Below, piece after piece: positions 1-8,241 of a stretch of 64,000 bases of DNA. The notes beneath the pieces were generated by a model. It saw only the letters and a program-made list of their open reading frames with translations. It was not told where the DNA came from and ran no database searches. Each line of letters begins with the position of its first letter. Positions within the stretch are counted from its first letter, which is position 1. The DNA comes from Marinobacter salarius (lineage in GTDB: Bacteria > Pseudomonadota > Gammaproteobacteria > Pseudomonadales > Oleiphilaceae), in the NCBI RefSeq assembly GCF_032922745.1, contig NZ_CP136693.1:3410001-3474000 (forward strand), read 5' to 3'. The translations under genes were made by a program, and so were the position numbers.

Positions 1-1
1 T

Positions 2-1669
2 GAACAGACCGGGGCGAGATACCCCCTGCTGGCAAAACGGACCTCGAAACGCTGGCTGATCACCGCCGCAGTGACCACCTCCATCGTGGCGCTTCCGGTA
101 CTGTCGGTGCTTATCCTGGCGCTGTTTCCGGAAGAGAATATCTGGCCTCACCTGCTGGACACCACGCTTCCCCGCTATCTGGTTACCACACTCCAACTCA
201 TGGCCGGCGTGGCTTTCATCACGCTGGTTATCGGCCTCGCCAGCGCCTGGGCGGTCACCATGTGCGACTTTCCCGGTCGCAAGTTTTTTGAATGGGCCAT
301 GCTGCTACCCTTTGCGGTGCCTGCCTATGTCATTGCTTATGTCTATACCAGCCTTCTGGATTACGCCGGGCCGGTTCAGACCGCCATGCGGGACTGGTTT
401 GGCTGGCACAACGCCGCCGACTACTGGTTCCCCGAGATCCGCAGCCTGGAAGGCGCCACCCTGATGATCGGCCTGGTGCTCTACCCTTATGTGTACCTGC
501 TGGCACGGGCCGCGTTCCTGGAGCAATCCCCTTCCCTGTTTGCGGTCAGCCGTAGCCTGGGGCATTCCGCCATCAGCACCTTCTTCCGGGTTGTGCTGCC
601 GATTGCCCGGCCTGCCGTAGCGGTTGGCCTGTCGCTGGTACTGATGGAAACCCTGAACGACTTCGGTACGGTGGATTTCTTTGCGGTACAAACCCTGACC
701 GCCGGGCTGTTCGACACCTGGATGAACCTGGGGAACCTGGGAGGCGCCGCGCAGATTGCCACCACCATGCTGGCCTTCGTCGTTATCCTGGTGACCCTGG
801 AGCGCTATTCCCGGCGCAAACAGCAACAATTCGCAGCGCGGGACAACCGCGAGCCAATCCGCCGCTTTACCCTCTCACGCCCGCGCCAGTGGGTTTGCGT
901 GGCCGTCTGCGCCGTTCCGGTGATCTTCGGTTTCCTGCTGCCGGCCGCCACTCTTGGCCACTATGCCTGGGAGTACTTCGACGAAAGCTGGAACCCGGAC
1001 TTCGTCCGCAACACGCTCAACAGCCTGTTTCTCTCGGGAACCGCCGCGCTGACCACGCTGATCATTGGCGTCACCCTCGCCTACAGCCGCCGCCTGCACG
1101 ATACCCGGGGCATGCGCGTGATGATGCGGCTGTCCAGCCTGGGCTACGCCATGCCCGGGGCCGTGCTCGCAGTGGGTGTGATTGTGCCGCTGGCCGGTTT
1201 TGACAATTGGGTGGATGGCATCCTGAGGGACAACTTCGGGGTCAGCAGTGGGCTGCTGCTTAGTGGTACCGCCTTTGCGTTGGTGTTCGCCTATACCGTT
1301 CGCTTCCTGGCGGTCTCCGCTGGCAGTGTGGAAAGTGCCCTGCAGAAAATTACACCCAGTATGGACATGGCCTCCCGGTCCCTGGGCCATACACCGGGCA
1401 ACACACTGCTGAAGGTTCACCTGCCCATGTTGCGGGGCACCTTGATTACGGCGGCGTTGGTGGTGTTCGTGGACTGTATGAAGGAGCTGCCGGCGACGTT
1501 AATCCTGCGGCCCTTTAATTTTGAAACCCTGGCCACCTACGTGTACCAGTTTGCCTCGGACGAGAAGCTCGCCCACAGCGCCCTGCCGGCATTGATTATC
1601 GTGCTGGCCGGCATCATTCCGATCATCCTCATGAGCAAGTCCATTTCCGACACCCGGGCCATTAGCTGA
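2..1669 (+). CDS. Iron(III)-type ABC transporter permease, 5' end outside window
   Basis: Inner-membrane permease that probably moves periplasmic ferric iron, delivered by a binding protein, into the cytoplasm (FbpB/AfuB family; ThiP is the nearest alternative). The protein is very hydrophobic and holds two tandem copies of the binding-protein-dependent permease module, each with an EAA-type loop (around SRSLGHSAISTFFRVVLP and SRSLGHTPGNTLLKVHLP), giving about 12 membrane segments. The frame is open to base 2 and a transmembrane segment is already under way near the GTG at 71, so the true start almost certainly lies upstream of the window. No ATPase or binding-protein gene follows; they would be upstream. 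It converges on the thioesterase gene at 1706. The substrate is inferred from the family. Confidence 0.85.
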   Translation, partial: EQTGARYPLLAKRTSKRWLITAAVTTSIVALPVLSVLILALFPEENIWPHLLDTTLPRYLVTTLQLMAGVAFITLVIGLASAWAVTMCDFPGRKFFEWAMLLPFAVPAYVIAYVYTSLLDYAGPVQTAMRDWFGWHNAADYWFPEIRSLEGATLMIGLVLYPYVYLLARAAFLEQSPSLFAVSRSLGHSAISTFFRVVLPIARPAVAVGLSLVLMETLNDFGTVDFFAVQTLTAGLFDTWMNLGNLGGAAQIATTMLAFVVILVTLERYSRRKQQQFAARDNREPIRRFTLSRPRQWVCVAVCAVPVIFGFLLPAATLGHYAWEYFDESWNPDFVRNTLNSLFLSGTAALTTLIIGVTLAYSRRLHDTRGMRVMMRLSSLGYAMPGAVLAVGVIVPLAGFDNWVDGILRDNFGVSSGLLLSGTAFALVFAYTVRFLAVSAGSVESALQKITPSMDMASRSLGHTPGNTLLKVHLPMLRGTLITAALVVFVDCMKELPATLILRPFNFETLATYVYQFASDEKLAHSALPALIIVLAGIIPIILMSKSISDTRAIS

Positions 1670-1705
1670 CGTTCGCCGCCTTCAAGCGGCAGCCGGGAAG
1701 TCCGC

Positions 1706-2191
1706 TTAGATCACCGAACGAGAATGCGCGCCCTGAACCACAAAACGGCCCTGAAAAACCGCAACGGGTTCTCTGACGGGTTCCGTGGTGGGTTCGCCGC
1801 AGTACACTTCAGCAATCAGGGAAAGCCTGCCCTTGCCGTGGCGGGCCAGGCTTTTTCGGAATCGGTCAGGGACTTCACCGCCGGGGAGGCGGCACAGGGC
1901 GAAGAAGTTCGTGTCTACCGGTTCAATGTGCTCAATTTCACCTACCTGGATCACCACCTTTCCGGCCAATCCCAGGTCGGTCAATACCAGCTCAACCAAC
2001 CCCCAGGCGGAAATCACTGCAACCGAGTAGACACTCCCCCCGAAGCCAGTCCCCTGGTGGTTGTGGTTGGGGGCCAGCGGAGCACTGACCAACAACGCAT
2101 GGCCGTCATAGGAAACCAGCTCCACACCCAATGCTTCCGAGAGCGGAATCATGTCATAAATGCGTTTCTGAAACCGGGCTAACTGAGTCAT
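1706..2191 (-). CDS. YiiD_C-type hotdog thioesterase
   Basis: 161-residue cytoplasmic protein resembling the C-terminal thioesterase domain of YiiD (hotdog fold, PaaI-like), expected to hydrolyse an acyl-CoA thioester. The motif NHNHQGTGFGGSVYSV has the helix-capping N..GT.FGG pattern of this family, followed by a hydrophobic central helix. The ATG has a strong ribosome site (AGGAGGGAAT) just upstream. It stands alone as one domain without the GNAT half found in E. coli YiiD. It lies downstream of the acyl-CoA ligase on the same strand with a 72-base gap, so co-transcription and a shared lipid role are possible. The substrate is unknown. Confidence 0.75.
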   Translation of the reverse strand: MTQLARFQKRIYDMIPLSEALGVELVSYDGHALLVSAPLAPNHNHQGTGFGGSVYSVAVISAWGLVELVLTDLGLAGKVVIQVGEIEHIEPVDTNFFALCRLPGGEVPDRFRKSLARHGKGRLSLIAEVYCGEPTTEPVREPVAVFQGRFVVQGAHSRSVI

Positions 2192-2263
2192 ATTCCCTCC
2201 TGAATATGTCTTCAGTTTATGCCCGTTTCAGTGCTTTCCCTATGCGACTTACGTCGGTTTTCT

Positions 2264-3931
2264 CTACTGCCAGATGACCGGCTCACGTTTTGCGTACCAG
2301 GAGTCCACATTTTCCTGATACGCATCCTCCACCACATTACGCTTCAGCTTCAGTGTCGGGGTCAGGAAGCTGTTCTCGATGGACCATTCATCGCTGACCA
2401 CGGTAATGAACGCCAGTTGCTCGTGAGGGTCCACGGTCTTGTTCACGTCTGTAATCAACTGCTTGAAGCTGGCCTCGATGTCCTTGCGGAATGCTTCATC
2501 AGCCATCTTCGGACGAATCTCCTCGCCCAGCATCACCAGCGCGTGGGGTTGCGTCTGGTTGGCCCCGGAAACACACACCATTTCGATGGCCTCATGAGAC
2601 ATCAGGCGGTTCTCAATCGGTGCGGGGGCGATGTACTTACCCTTGCTGGTCTTGAAGATTTCCTTGATGCGGCCGGTCAACTTCAGGCGTCCCATCTCGT
2701 CGATTTCGCCTTTGTCGCCGGTTTTCAGGAAACCGTCCTCTGAGAACGTTTCGCGGGTTTTCTCTTCGTCCTTGTAGTACCCCATCATGGTGGCCGGGCT
2801 TTTCACCAGCACTTCGCCCTCGTCGCTGATCTTCATTTCCACGCCGGGCAGTGCTTCACCCACGTAGCCGGTGCGGGAACGGCCAGGCTTGTTCATGTGG
2901 GAATAGGCAAAGTTCTCGGACATGCCGTAGCCTTCCAGCAGTTCCAGCCCCAGGTTGCGGTACCAGTCCAGCACATCGTTGGAAAGAGGTGCGGAGCCAC
3001 TGCCAGCCAGTTTGACCTTGTTCAGGCCCAGCCCTTTGAGCACCTTCTTCTTGATCACCTTGTTCAGCAGCGGAACCTTCAGCAGCTTTTCCAGCTTCTC
3101 CTTGGGCAACTTCTGAAGAACGCCGTGCTGGAACTTCACCCACAGGCGGGGGACTGACAGGAACAGCGTCGGCTGTGCCCGCTGCAGATCCTGGACAAAA
3201 GTATCCAGCGACTCGGCAAAGAACAGCTGGAAACCGGAGTACAACGAGCCCAGCTCCACAAACGTGCGCTCAAAAACGTGCGCCAGCGGCAGGTAGGACA
3301 GCATGCGCTCTTCCGCACCCACGCCCAGCACCTGGGTGCCACCGGCGGCCGCAAATGCCATATTACGGAAGCTCAGCATAACGCCCTTCGGCCGGCCGGT
3401 GCTGCCAGAGGTGTACACAATGGTGGCCAGTTCATCCGCATCCCGCTGGGTGTTCTCTTCCAGTGGCGGGTACTTGCCCACAAGGTCGTCCCAGGTTTCA
3501 AAATTGTTGGGCGGGCTCAGTGGGTAGGAAATACAACGCACGGACTCCGGCACGCCGGACTTCATCTGATCCCAGTCGTCCAGCTTACCGACAAACAGAA
3601 CCTCGCATTCGCTGTGGTTAAGGATGTAGTTCACCGTATCCGCATTCAGGGTCGGGTAAAGCGGCACGGAGATGTGGCCCGCCATCCAGATGGCCCAGTC
3701 CGACATGATCCACTGCGCGCAGTTTTTGGATATGATCCCGACCCGGCTCTTCTCCGGCAGGTTCAGGGATTTCAGGTACGAGGCCATCCGGCGGGCTTCA
3801 TCCACCGCACGCTTCCAGGTGTATTCGACAACCTTGCCGTCGCCAATGGGCTGAGTCATGTACAGGGAATCCGCCTTGGCGTGTTCCCAGTGATAAACCA
3901 TATCCAGGGGGAGTTTGTCAGTAGTGTCCAT
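2264..3931 (-). CDS. Long-chain fatty-acid--CoA ligase (AMP-binding)
   Basis: 555-residue adenylate-forming enzyme that activates a fatty acid with ATP and CoA to acyl-CoA, probably at the inner face of the membrane. The AMP-binding P-loop YTSGSTGRPKGVML lies at about residues 173-186, the second adenylation motif GYGMSE near 338, the ribose-binding LKTGD near 404, and the C-terminal hinge region with KEIFKTSKGKYIAP near 425-440. Length and the AMP-binding-only architecture fit the ACSL/FAA-like branch (FAA1-type) rather than E. coli FadD. The ATG follows AAGGAAGG. It is divergent from the TrpX-like gene across a 300-base gap containing an inverted repeat. Chain-length preference cannot be told from the sequence. 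Confidence 0.9.
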   Translation of the reverse strand: MDTTDKLPLDMVYHWEHAKADSLYMTQPIGDGKVVEYTWKRAVDEARRMASYLKSLNLPEKSRVGIISKNCAQWIMSDWAIWMAGHISVPLYPTLNADTVNYILNHSECEVLFVGKLDDWDQMKSGVPESVRCISYPLSPPNNFETWDDLVGKYPPLEENTQRDADELATIVYTSGSTGRPKGVMLSFRNMAFAAAGGTQVLGVGAEERMLSYLPLAHVFERTFVELGSLYSGFQLFFAESLDTFVQDLQRAQPTLFLSVPRLWVKFQHGVLQKLPKEKLEKLLKVPLLNKVIKKKVLKGLGLNKVKLAGSGSAPLSNDVLDWYRNLGLELLEGYGMSENFAYSHMNKPGRSRTGYVGEALPGVEMKISDEGEVLVKSPATMMGYYKDEEKTRETFSEDGFLKTGDKGEIDEMGRLKLTGRIKEIFKTSKGKYIAPAPIENRLMSHEAIEMVCVSGANQTQPHALVMLGEEIRPKMADEAFRKDIEASFKQLITDVNKTVDPHEQLAFITVVSDEWSIENSFLTPTLKLKRNVVEDAYQENVDSWYAKREPVIWQ

Positions 3932-4231
3932 GGACCTTCCTTGCGTTGTGTTATTTTTGAGTTATCGGTGTTTTTATTATGTAAGGGCTGCACTGCATTA
4001 GACTTTAGTAGCCTATTTCACCACAGCCGTCACCGTCAAAACGTGACGGAACTAAAACTATTCCACTTCACATGTACTTTTGGCCGGCATACTGCCGCGC
4101 GAATCCCTGTAAAAGGTACCTTCCCTTACCCATCAATCCAATAGCCTGTGATAAACTCCCGCCCCATTATAAAACGCGCGTTCGATCTCCCGGCGCGCCC
4201 AAACAGTCTGAACAGACCCGGAGACCGGTTT
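3932..4231. other. Divergent intergenic region with a 7-bp inverted repeat
   Basis: 300 bases between the acyl-CoA ligase (leftward) and the ABC binding protein (rightward). It holds a perfect inverted repeat CCGTCAC (4027-4033) and GTGACGG (4043-4049) with a 9-base spacer, placed as an operator for either promoter could be. An AT-rich -10-like ATTATAAA lies near 4164-4171, before the binding-protein gene. An upstream in-frame ATG at 4148 exists, but it has no ribosome site and would bury the signal peptide. No convincing small gene was seen. Confidence 0.45.
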
Positions 4232-5218
4232 ATGGCCAACAAGATTCTGCGTACGCTGATCGGCACCGCCCTACTGGCAATGGCGGCCATTGCACCCGCC
4301 ATGGCACAGAGCGACGAGCAGCGAGTAGTCGCCATCACCCAGATTGTGGAGCATCCGGCACTGGATGCTGTCTACCAGGGCATCAGGGACGAACTGGAAG
4401 CACAGGGATATAACGACGGCGAACAGGTTCGTATCATGCACGAAAGCGCCCAGGGCAACGCCGCCATCGCGTCACAGATTGCCCGCAAATTCGTGGGTGA
4501 AGGCCCGGACGTGATCGTCGCCATCGCCACGCCGTCGGCCCAGACCATGGCCGCCGCCGCTCGCCAGACTCCAGTCGTCTTCTCAGCGGTAACCGACCCA
4601 GTCGGCGCCAAGCTGGTGAAAAGCCTGAAGGCTCCGGGAGCCAACATCACCGGCGTGACCGACATGCTGCCCATCGAACGCCACCTCGACCTGCTCGAGC
4701 GGGTGGTGCCAGACGCCAAACGCATCGGCACCGTCTACAACCCCGGCGAAGCCAACGCAGTGGCTCTGGTGGAGCTGCTTGAAGAGCGCCTGCAGGCCCG
4801 TGACATGGAACTGGTTAAAGCCGCCGCCACCAAGACCTCGGAAGTGCTCGGTGCTGCGCGTTCCCTGGTGGGCAAAGCAGACGCCATCTACCTGACCACC
4901 GACAACACCGTGATCAGCGCCGTGGAAGCGGTCATCTCCGTGGGCGAGCGTGCCAGCATTCCGGTCTTCGCCGCTGACACCGCCACCGTCGGCCGTGGCG
5001 CCGTTGCTGCCCTTGGCTTCGACTACTACGACCACGGCCGCCAGACCGGCGCCATGGTGGCCCGCATCCTGGAAGGTGCCAACCCCGGTGACATGAATGT
5101 GGAATCCGTGGACACCCTGGAACTGTTCGTGAACCCCGCTGCCGCAGAGCGCATGGGCATTACCCTGTCCGACGACCTGATCAGCGACGCGAAAAAAGTC
5201 GTAAACAGCGACAAGTAA
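4232..5218 (+). CDS. ABC transporter substrate-binding protein, TrpX-like
   Basis: 328-residue periplasmic binding protein of the ABC_sub_bind family (PF04392, TrpX type). The ATG at 4232 has CGGAG eight bases upstream and begins a typical Sec signal peptide with an AMA-Q cleavage site near residue 26. The mature part has the paired Rossmann-like lobes of the family (VVAITQIVEHPALD at its start, SAVTDPVGAKLV in the first lobe). Relatives bind aromatic amino acids or other small ligands; the ligand here is not known. It is first in an operon with a permease and an ATPase, and a strong hairpin just after its stop probably limits read-through so that the binding protein is made in excess. Confidence 0.85.
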   Translation: MANKILRTLIGTALLAMAAIAPAMAQSDEQRVVAITQIVEHPALDAVYQGIRDELEAQGYNDGEQVRIMHESAQGNAAIASQIARKFVGEGPDVIVAIATPSAQTMAAAARQTPVVFSAVTDPVGAKLVKSLKAPGANITGVTDMLPIERHLDLLERVVPDAKRIGTVYNPGEANAVALVELLEERLQARDMELVKAAATKTSEVLGAARSLVGKADAIYLTTDNTVISAVEAVISVGERASIPVFAADTATVGRGAVAALGFDYYDHGRQTGAMVARILEGANPGDMNVESVDTLELFVNPAAAERMGITLSDDLISDAKKVVNSDK

Positions 5219-5229
5219 TCCACTGTTAG

Positions 5230-5258
5230 CGGGCAGCCTCACAAGGGCTGCCCGTTTT
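5230..5258 (+). terminator. Intra-operon hairpin terminator after the binding protein
   Basis: Perfect 9-bp stem CGGGCAGCC (5230-5238) / GGCTGCCCG (5246-5254) with a 7-base loop, followed by TTTT. It lies 11 bases after the binding-protein stop and 25 bases before the permease ATG. A partial terminator at this position is a common way to lower permease and ATPase expression relative to the binding protein. Confidence 0.75.
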
Positions 5259-5279
5259 CATTTACGGTGACCCTATCCC

Positions 5280-6182
5280 ATGCTTAGTAACATTGCGTTT
5301 TATGGCGCCATCGAAACCGGCCTGATCTACGGGCTGGTCGCCTTCGGTATCTACCTGTCGTTTCGCGTACTCGACTTCCCGGACCTGACCGTGGATGGCA
5401 GCTTTCCCCTGGGTGCGGCTGTAGCAGCCGTCCTCATTATTGAGGGCGTTAACCCCTGGTTGGCCACCGGTGCTGCCGTTATCGCTGGCATGGGCGCCGG
5501 GGCGGTAACCGCCCTGCTGAACGTCAAGCTCAACATTCTCAACTTGCTGGCGTCCATCCTCACCATGATCGCGCTGTATTCGGTGAACCTGCGCATCATG
5601 GGCCGGCCCAACATCGCCCTGCTCACCGAGGAAACCGTCCTCACACCCTGGTACGACCTTGGCCTGGCCTACCATCAGGTGCCGGTACTGTTATTCATCA
5701 TCGTGGTGATGGTAAGCCTGTTGCTGCTGTGGCGGTTCATGAAATCCGAAACCGGGCTGGCCATGCGCGCCACCGGCGCCAACCCGCGAATGGCCCGTGC
5801 ACAAGGTATCGCCACCGGTGCCATGATTGTGCTGGGGGTTGCCGTCTCTAACGGTTTGGTAGGCCTCGCCGGTGCCCTGTTCGCGCAAAGCCAGGGTGCT
5901 GCGGACGTGACCATGGGTGTTGGCGTGATTGTCATTGGCCTGGCCTCCCTTATCGGTGGTGAAGCCGTGCTTACGCCGTCCAGTGTTCTCCGAGCCCTGA
6001 TTGCCTGTGTGATCGGCGCCATCGTCTACCGCCTGGCCATCGCCCTGGCGTTGAATGCGGACTTCCTGGGGCTACAGGCCCAGGACCTGAACCTGATCAC
6101 CGCCGTGCTGGTCACCCTGGCCATTGTGCTGCCAGGTGTTCGCACGTCCGTTGCCGCGCGGTTGACCCGCAAAAAGGCCTGA
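5280..6182 (+). CDS. ABC transporter permease, TrpY-like (BPD_transp_2)
   Basis: 300-residue inner-membrane permease of the LivH/TrpY type (PF02653) with about eight to nine hydrophobic segments. The N-terminal region (GLIYGLVAFGIYLSFRVLDF) and the cytoplasmic stretch GLAMRATGANPRMARAQGI, which resembles the coupling helix of this family, are clear. It would form the channel for the ligand caught by the upstream binding protein. The ATPase follows after nine bases, so the two are translationally linked. The ligand is unknown; family members are annotated for tryptophan/tyrosine or, less securely, for other small molecules. Confidence 0.87.
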   Translation: MLSNIAFYGAIETGLIYGLVAFGIYLSFRVLDFPDLTVDGSFPLGAAVAAVLIIEGVNPWLATGAAVIAGMGAGAVTALLNVKLNILNLLASILTMIALYSVNLRIMGRPNIALLTEETVLTPWYDLGLAYHQVPVLLFIIVVMVSLLLLWRFMKSETGLAMRATGANPRMARAQGIATGAMIVLGVAVSNGLVGLAGALFAQSQGAADVTMGVGVIVIGLASLIGGEAVLTPSSVLRALIACVIGAIVYRLAIALALNADFLGLQAQDLNLITAVLVTLAIVLPGVRTSVAARLTRKKA

Positions 6183-6191
6183 GGAGGAAGC

Positions 6192-6986
6192 ATGATTACA
6201 GCAACCGACCTGACCCTGACCTTTGGCAAGGGCACGCCGCTTGAAAACCCGGCCCTCCGAGGCATGAGCCTGACCGTCAACCAGGGCGAATTCGTCACCG
6301 TGATTGGCAGCAACGGCGCCGGCAAATCCACCTTCCTCAACGCCCTCGCCGGTGAGGTCATGGTGGACAACGGCAACATCATTGTCGACAACCAGGACGT
6401 GACAAAGCTGCCCACCCACAAACGCTCCGGCCGTGTTGCCCGCGTTTTCCAGGACCCTCTGGCGGGCACCTGCGAAGGCCTGACCATCGAGGAAAACCTC
6501 GCCCTGGCCATCAAGCGCGGCCAACGCCGTGGGTTGAGCGCGGCGGTCAAAGCACGCTATCTGGATCAGTTCAAAACCAGCCTGGCCTCGCTCAATCTGG
6601 GCCTGGAGAATCGCCTCGGCGACAAGATGGGCCTGCTTTCCGGCGGCCAACGCCAGGCTGTCAGCCTGTTGATGGCCAGCCTGACACCCTCCGCCATCCT
6701 GCTGCTGGACGAACACACCGCCGCGCTGGACCCGAAAACCGCATCCTTCGTGTTGGACCTGACCACACAGATCATCGAAGAGCAAAAGCTCACCGCGCTG
6801 ATGGTCACCCACAGCATGAAACAGGCGCTGGAAGTGGGCGACCGTACAGTGATGTTGCATCAGGGCCAGGTGGTATTCGATATCGCCGGCCAGGACCGGG
6901 AAGGACTGGAAGTGAAAGACCTGCTGGAATTGTTCGAGAAGCAGCGCGGGCTGGAAGTGGACGACGACAGCCTGCTGCTGGGCTGA
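6192..6986 (+). CDS. ABC transporter ATP-binding protein, TrpZ-like
   Basis: 264-residue ABC ATPase that powers the TrpXYZ-like importer. Walker A GSNGAGKS, signature LLSGGQRQ, Walker B AILLLDEHTA and the switch histidine in MVTHSM are all present, so it should be active. The glutamate-histidine after Walker B (DEH rather than DEP) is typical of this subfamily. The start ATG follows GAGGAAGC. It is the last gene of the three-gene operon, and an exceptionally strong hairpin lies just after its stop, between it and the convergent DUF6160 gene. Confidence 0.9.
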   Translation: MITATDLTLTFGKGTPLENPALRGMSLTVNQGEFVTVIGSNGAGKSTFLNALAGEVMVDNGNIIVDNQDVTKLPTHKRSGRVARVFQDPLAGTCEGLTIEENLALAIKRGQRRGLSAAVKARYLDQFKTSLASLNLGLENRLGDKMGLLSGGQRQAVSLLMASLTPSAILLLDEHTAALDPKTASFVLDLTTQIIEEQKLTALMVTHSMKQALEVGDRTVMLHQGQVVFDIAGQDREGLEVKDLLELFEKQRGLEVDDDSLLLG

Positions 6987-7003
6987 TCACGTTCGCCGGA
7001 GGA

Positions 7004-7040
7004 CTCGTCTGCGGGGCACCTTGCATGCCCCGCAGACGAC
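7004..7040. terminator. 14-bp hairpin between convergent genes
   Basis: Perfect stem with arms at about 7005-7018 and 7026-7039 (CGTCTGCGGGGCA pairing with TGCCCCGCAGACG) and a 7-base loop, between the ATPase stop at 6986 and the DUF6160 stop at 7048. Neither side is followed by a U-run, so it is not a canonical intrinsic terminator. It may stop or stabilise 3' ends from both directions. Confidence 0.55.
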
Positions 7041-7047
7041 TTGGTCA

Positions 7048-7857
7048 CTAGTGACCGTACACCCGCATCTGGGTATTGGTGATCGCCAGGTCATCAATAA
7101 AGATCTGGCCGATCGAGGCCTGCCCCACAATCACCTCCTGCATTCCGATGTCCGCCGCAAAGCTGGGCATATCGATCGCCAGGGAGGAACCACCGTCTGC
7201 ACGCTGGCCGTTGTAGATGTACAGGTCCACTTCCGCGAACAGGTCCAACACGCTCGGGAAGGTCTGATCGTAGTCCGCACCGGTCAATGAAAGGCCACGA
7301 ATGCCCACGGCCGCAAACGGCACATCGAAATCCATCACCTCAATGGCAAACGCAGAACGTAGCCGCATGACGTCGGTGTCTGTATCAATGTGAATAGAGC
7401 CACGCCCCAACACACCTTCAATGAACAGGTTGTCCATCAGCGCCGTGTTCTGGCCGCCCTGCCCCCACAATTCCCACGCACCGGAGGTCACACGGAAATC
7501 AATAGCATTGAAGAATTGCGGGCGGATATTGATGGCCGCATCGCCGTCGGCGAGCACATCAATATCGATACGGATGTTGTCCAGCAGATCATTGGAATCT
7601 GGCCCACCCAGGCCATTGAAACCAAAGAAGTCTGTCCGTTCCGCACCGCCGATGCTGATATCGCTGATCGTCAGCGACCCTTCATCGGTATAGATAAAGC
7701 GGTCCATATTGATCTTGGTTTCCAGCTCAATGGACACACCGGCCTGGCCGGTAATGTTTCCCATTGCGCTGTCCTCCAGCATCACAATGTCTGCCATTGC
7801 GGCAGCAGGCAACCCTGCGACGCCCAGCGCAAGCAGTGTTCGTTTCAGGCCTTTCAT
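7048..7857 (-). CDS. DUF6160 family secreted protein
   Basis: 269-residue exported protein. A signal peptide (MKGLKRTLLALGVAGLPAAAMA) is followed by the hallmark stretch EDSAMGNITGQAGVSIELE, seen at the mature N-terminus of DUF6160/FilA-like proteins of marine gammaproteobacteria. The remainder is acidic, Gly/Asp-rich and built of alternating beta-type segments (TISDISIGG, NIRIDIDVLADGDAAI, GSIHIDTDTD), suggesting a beta-helical surface or pilus-related protein; that is inference. The ATG has AAAAGGAAC upstream. It is monocistronic. The function of this family is not established. Confidence 0.7.
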   Translation of the reverse strand: MKGLKRTLLALGVAGLPAAAMADIVMLEDSAMGNITGQAGVSIELETKINMDRFIYTDEGSLTISDISIGGAERTDFFGFNGLGGPDSNDLLDNIRIDIDVLADGDAAINIRPQFFNAIDFRVTSGAWELWGQGGQNTALMDNLFIEGVLGRGSIHIDTDTDVMRLRSAFAIEVMDFDVPFAAVGIRGLSLTGADYDQTFPSVLDLFAEVDLYIYNGQRADGGSSLAIDMPSFAADIGMQEVIVGQASIGQIFIDDLAITNTQMRVYGH

Positions 7858-8133
7858 TATTATGTTCCTTTTATAGTAGTTTTCACTTCCTGTGGGCCAC
7901 TACCTCTTACGACTCCACATCACTACTTTAGCGACAGGTACAAAACGGGTACGTGCATCGGTCACATTTAACTGACTTTATGAACCTTTTTTCAGATTTT
8001 TCGCTGCGCAGTTTTTGACCACAACATCTAGTGGTTTTAAGAAAAACGCCTCAAGACGGCGTTTCTACGGGCATTTCATGATTTTCAAGCATTCATCCAT
8101 TGATTTTCTTTCGCAATGGGCCGCAATCTATAG

Positions 8134-8199
8134 TTGTCTTCTTATTCACAGACCACTATATCCTGTTATACTCATTCCATATTCACCCATATATAGGGT
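8134..8199 (+). promoter_or_regulatory. nrdJ promoter with tandem NrdR-type boxes
   Basis: A sigma-70-like promoter (TTGTCT 8134-8139, 17-bp spacer, TATATC 8157-8162) is overlapped by CCACTATATCCTGTTA (8153-8168). A second site, CACCCATATATAGGGT (8184-8199), starts exactly 31 bp later. Each matches about 11 of 16 positions of the NrdR-box consensus ACACWATATATWGTGT. NrdR boxes in nrd promoters characteristically come as pairs on the same helix face about three turns apart. Overlap with the -10 would give repression. NrdR itself is not encoded in this window. Confidence 0.6.
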
Positions 8200-8241
8200 T
8201 TACACGGCCAGCCAACCACAAGCGGCGCACCAGTGGACCAC

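Noticed and set aside
4148..4231. Earlier in-frame ATG for the TrpX-like binding protein
   Set aside because: It would place 28 extra residues before the signal peptide and has no ribosome site.
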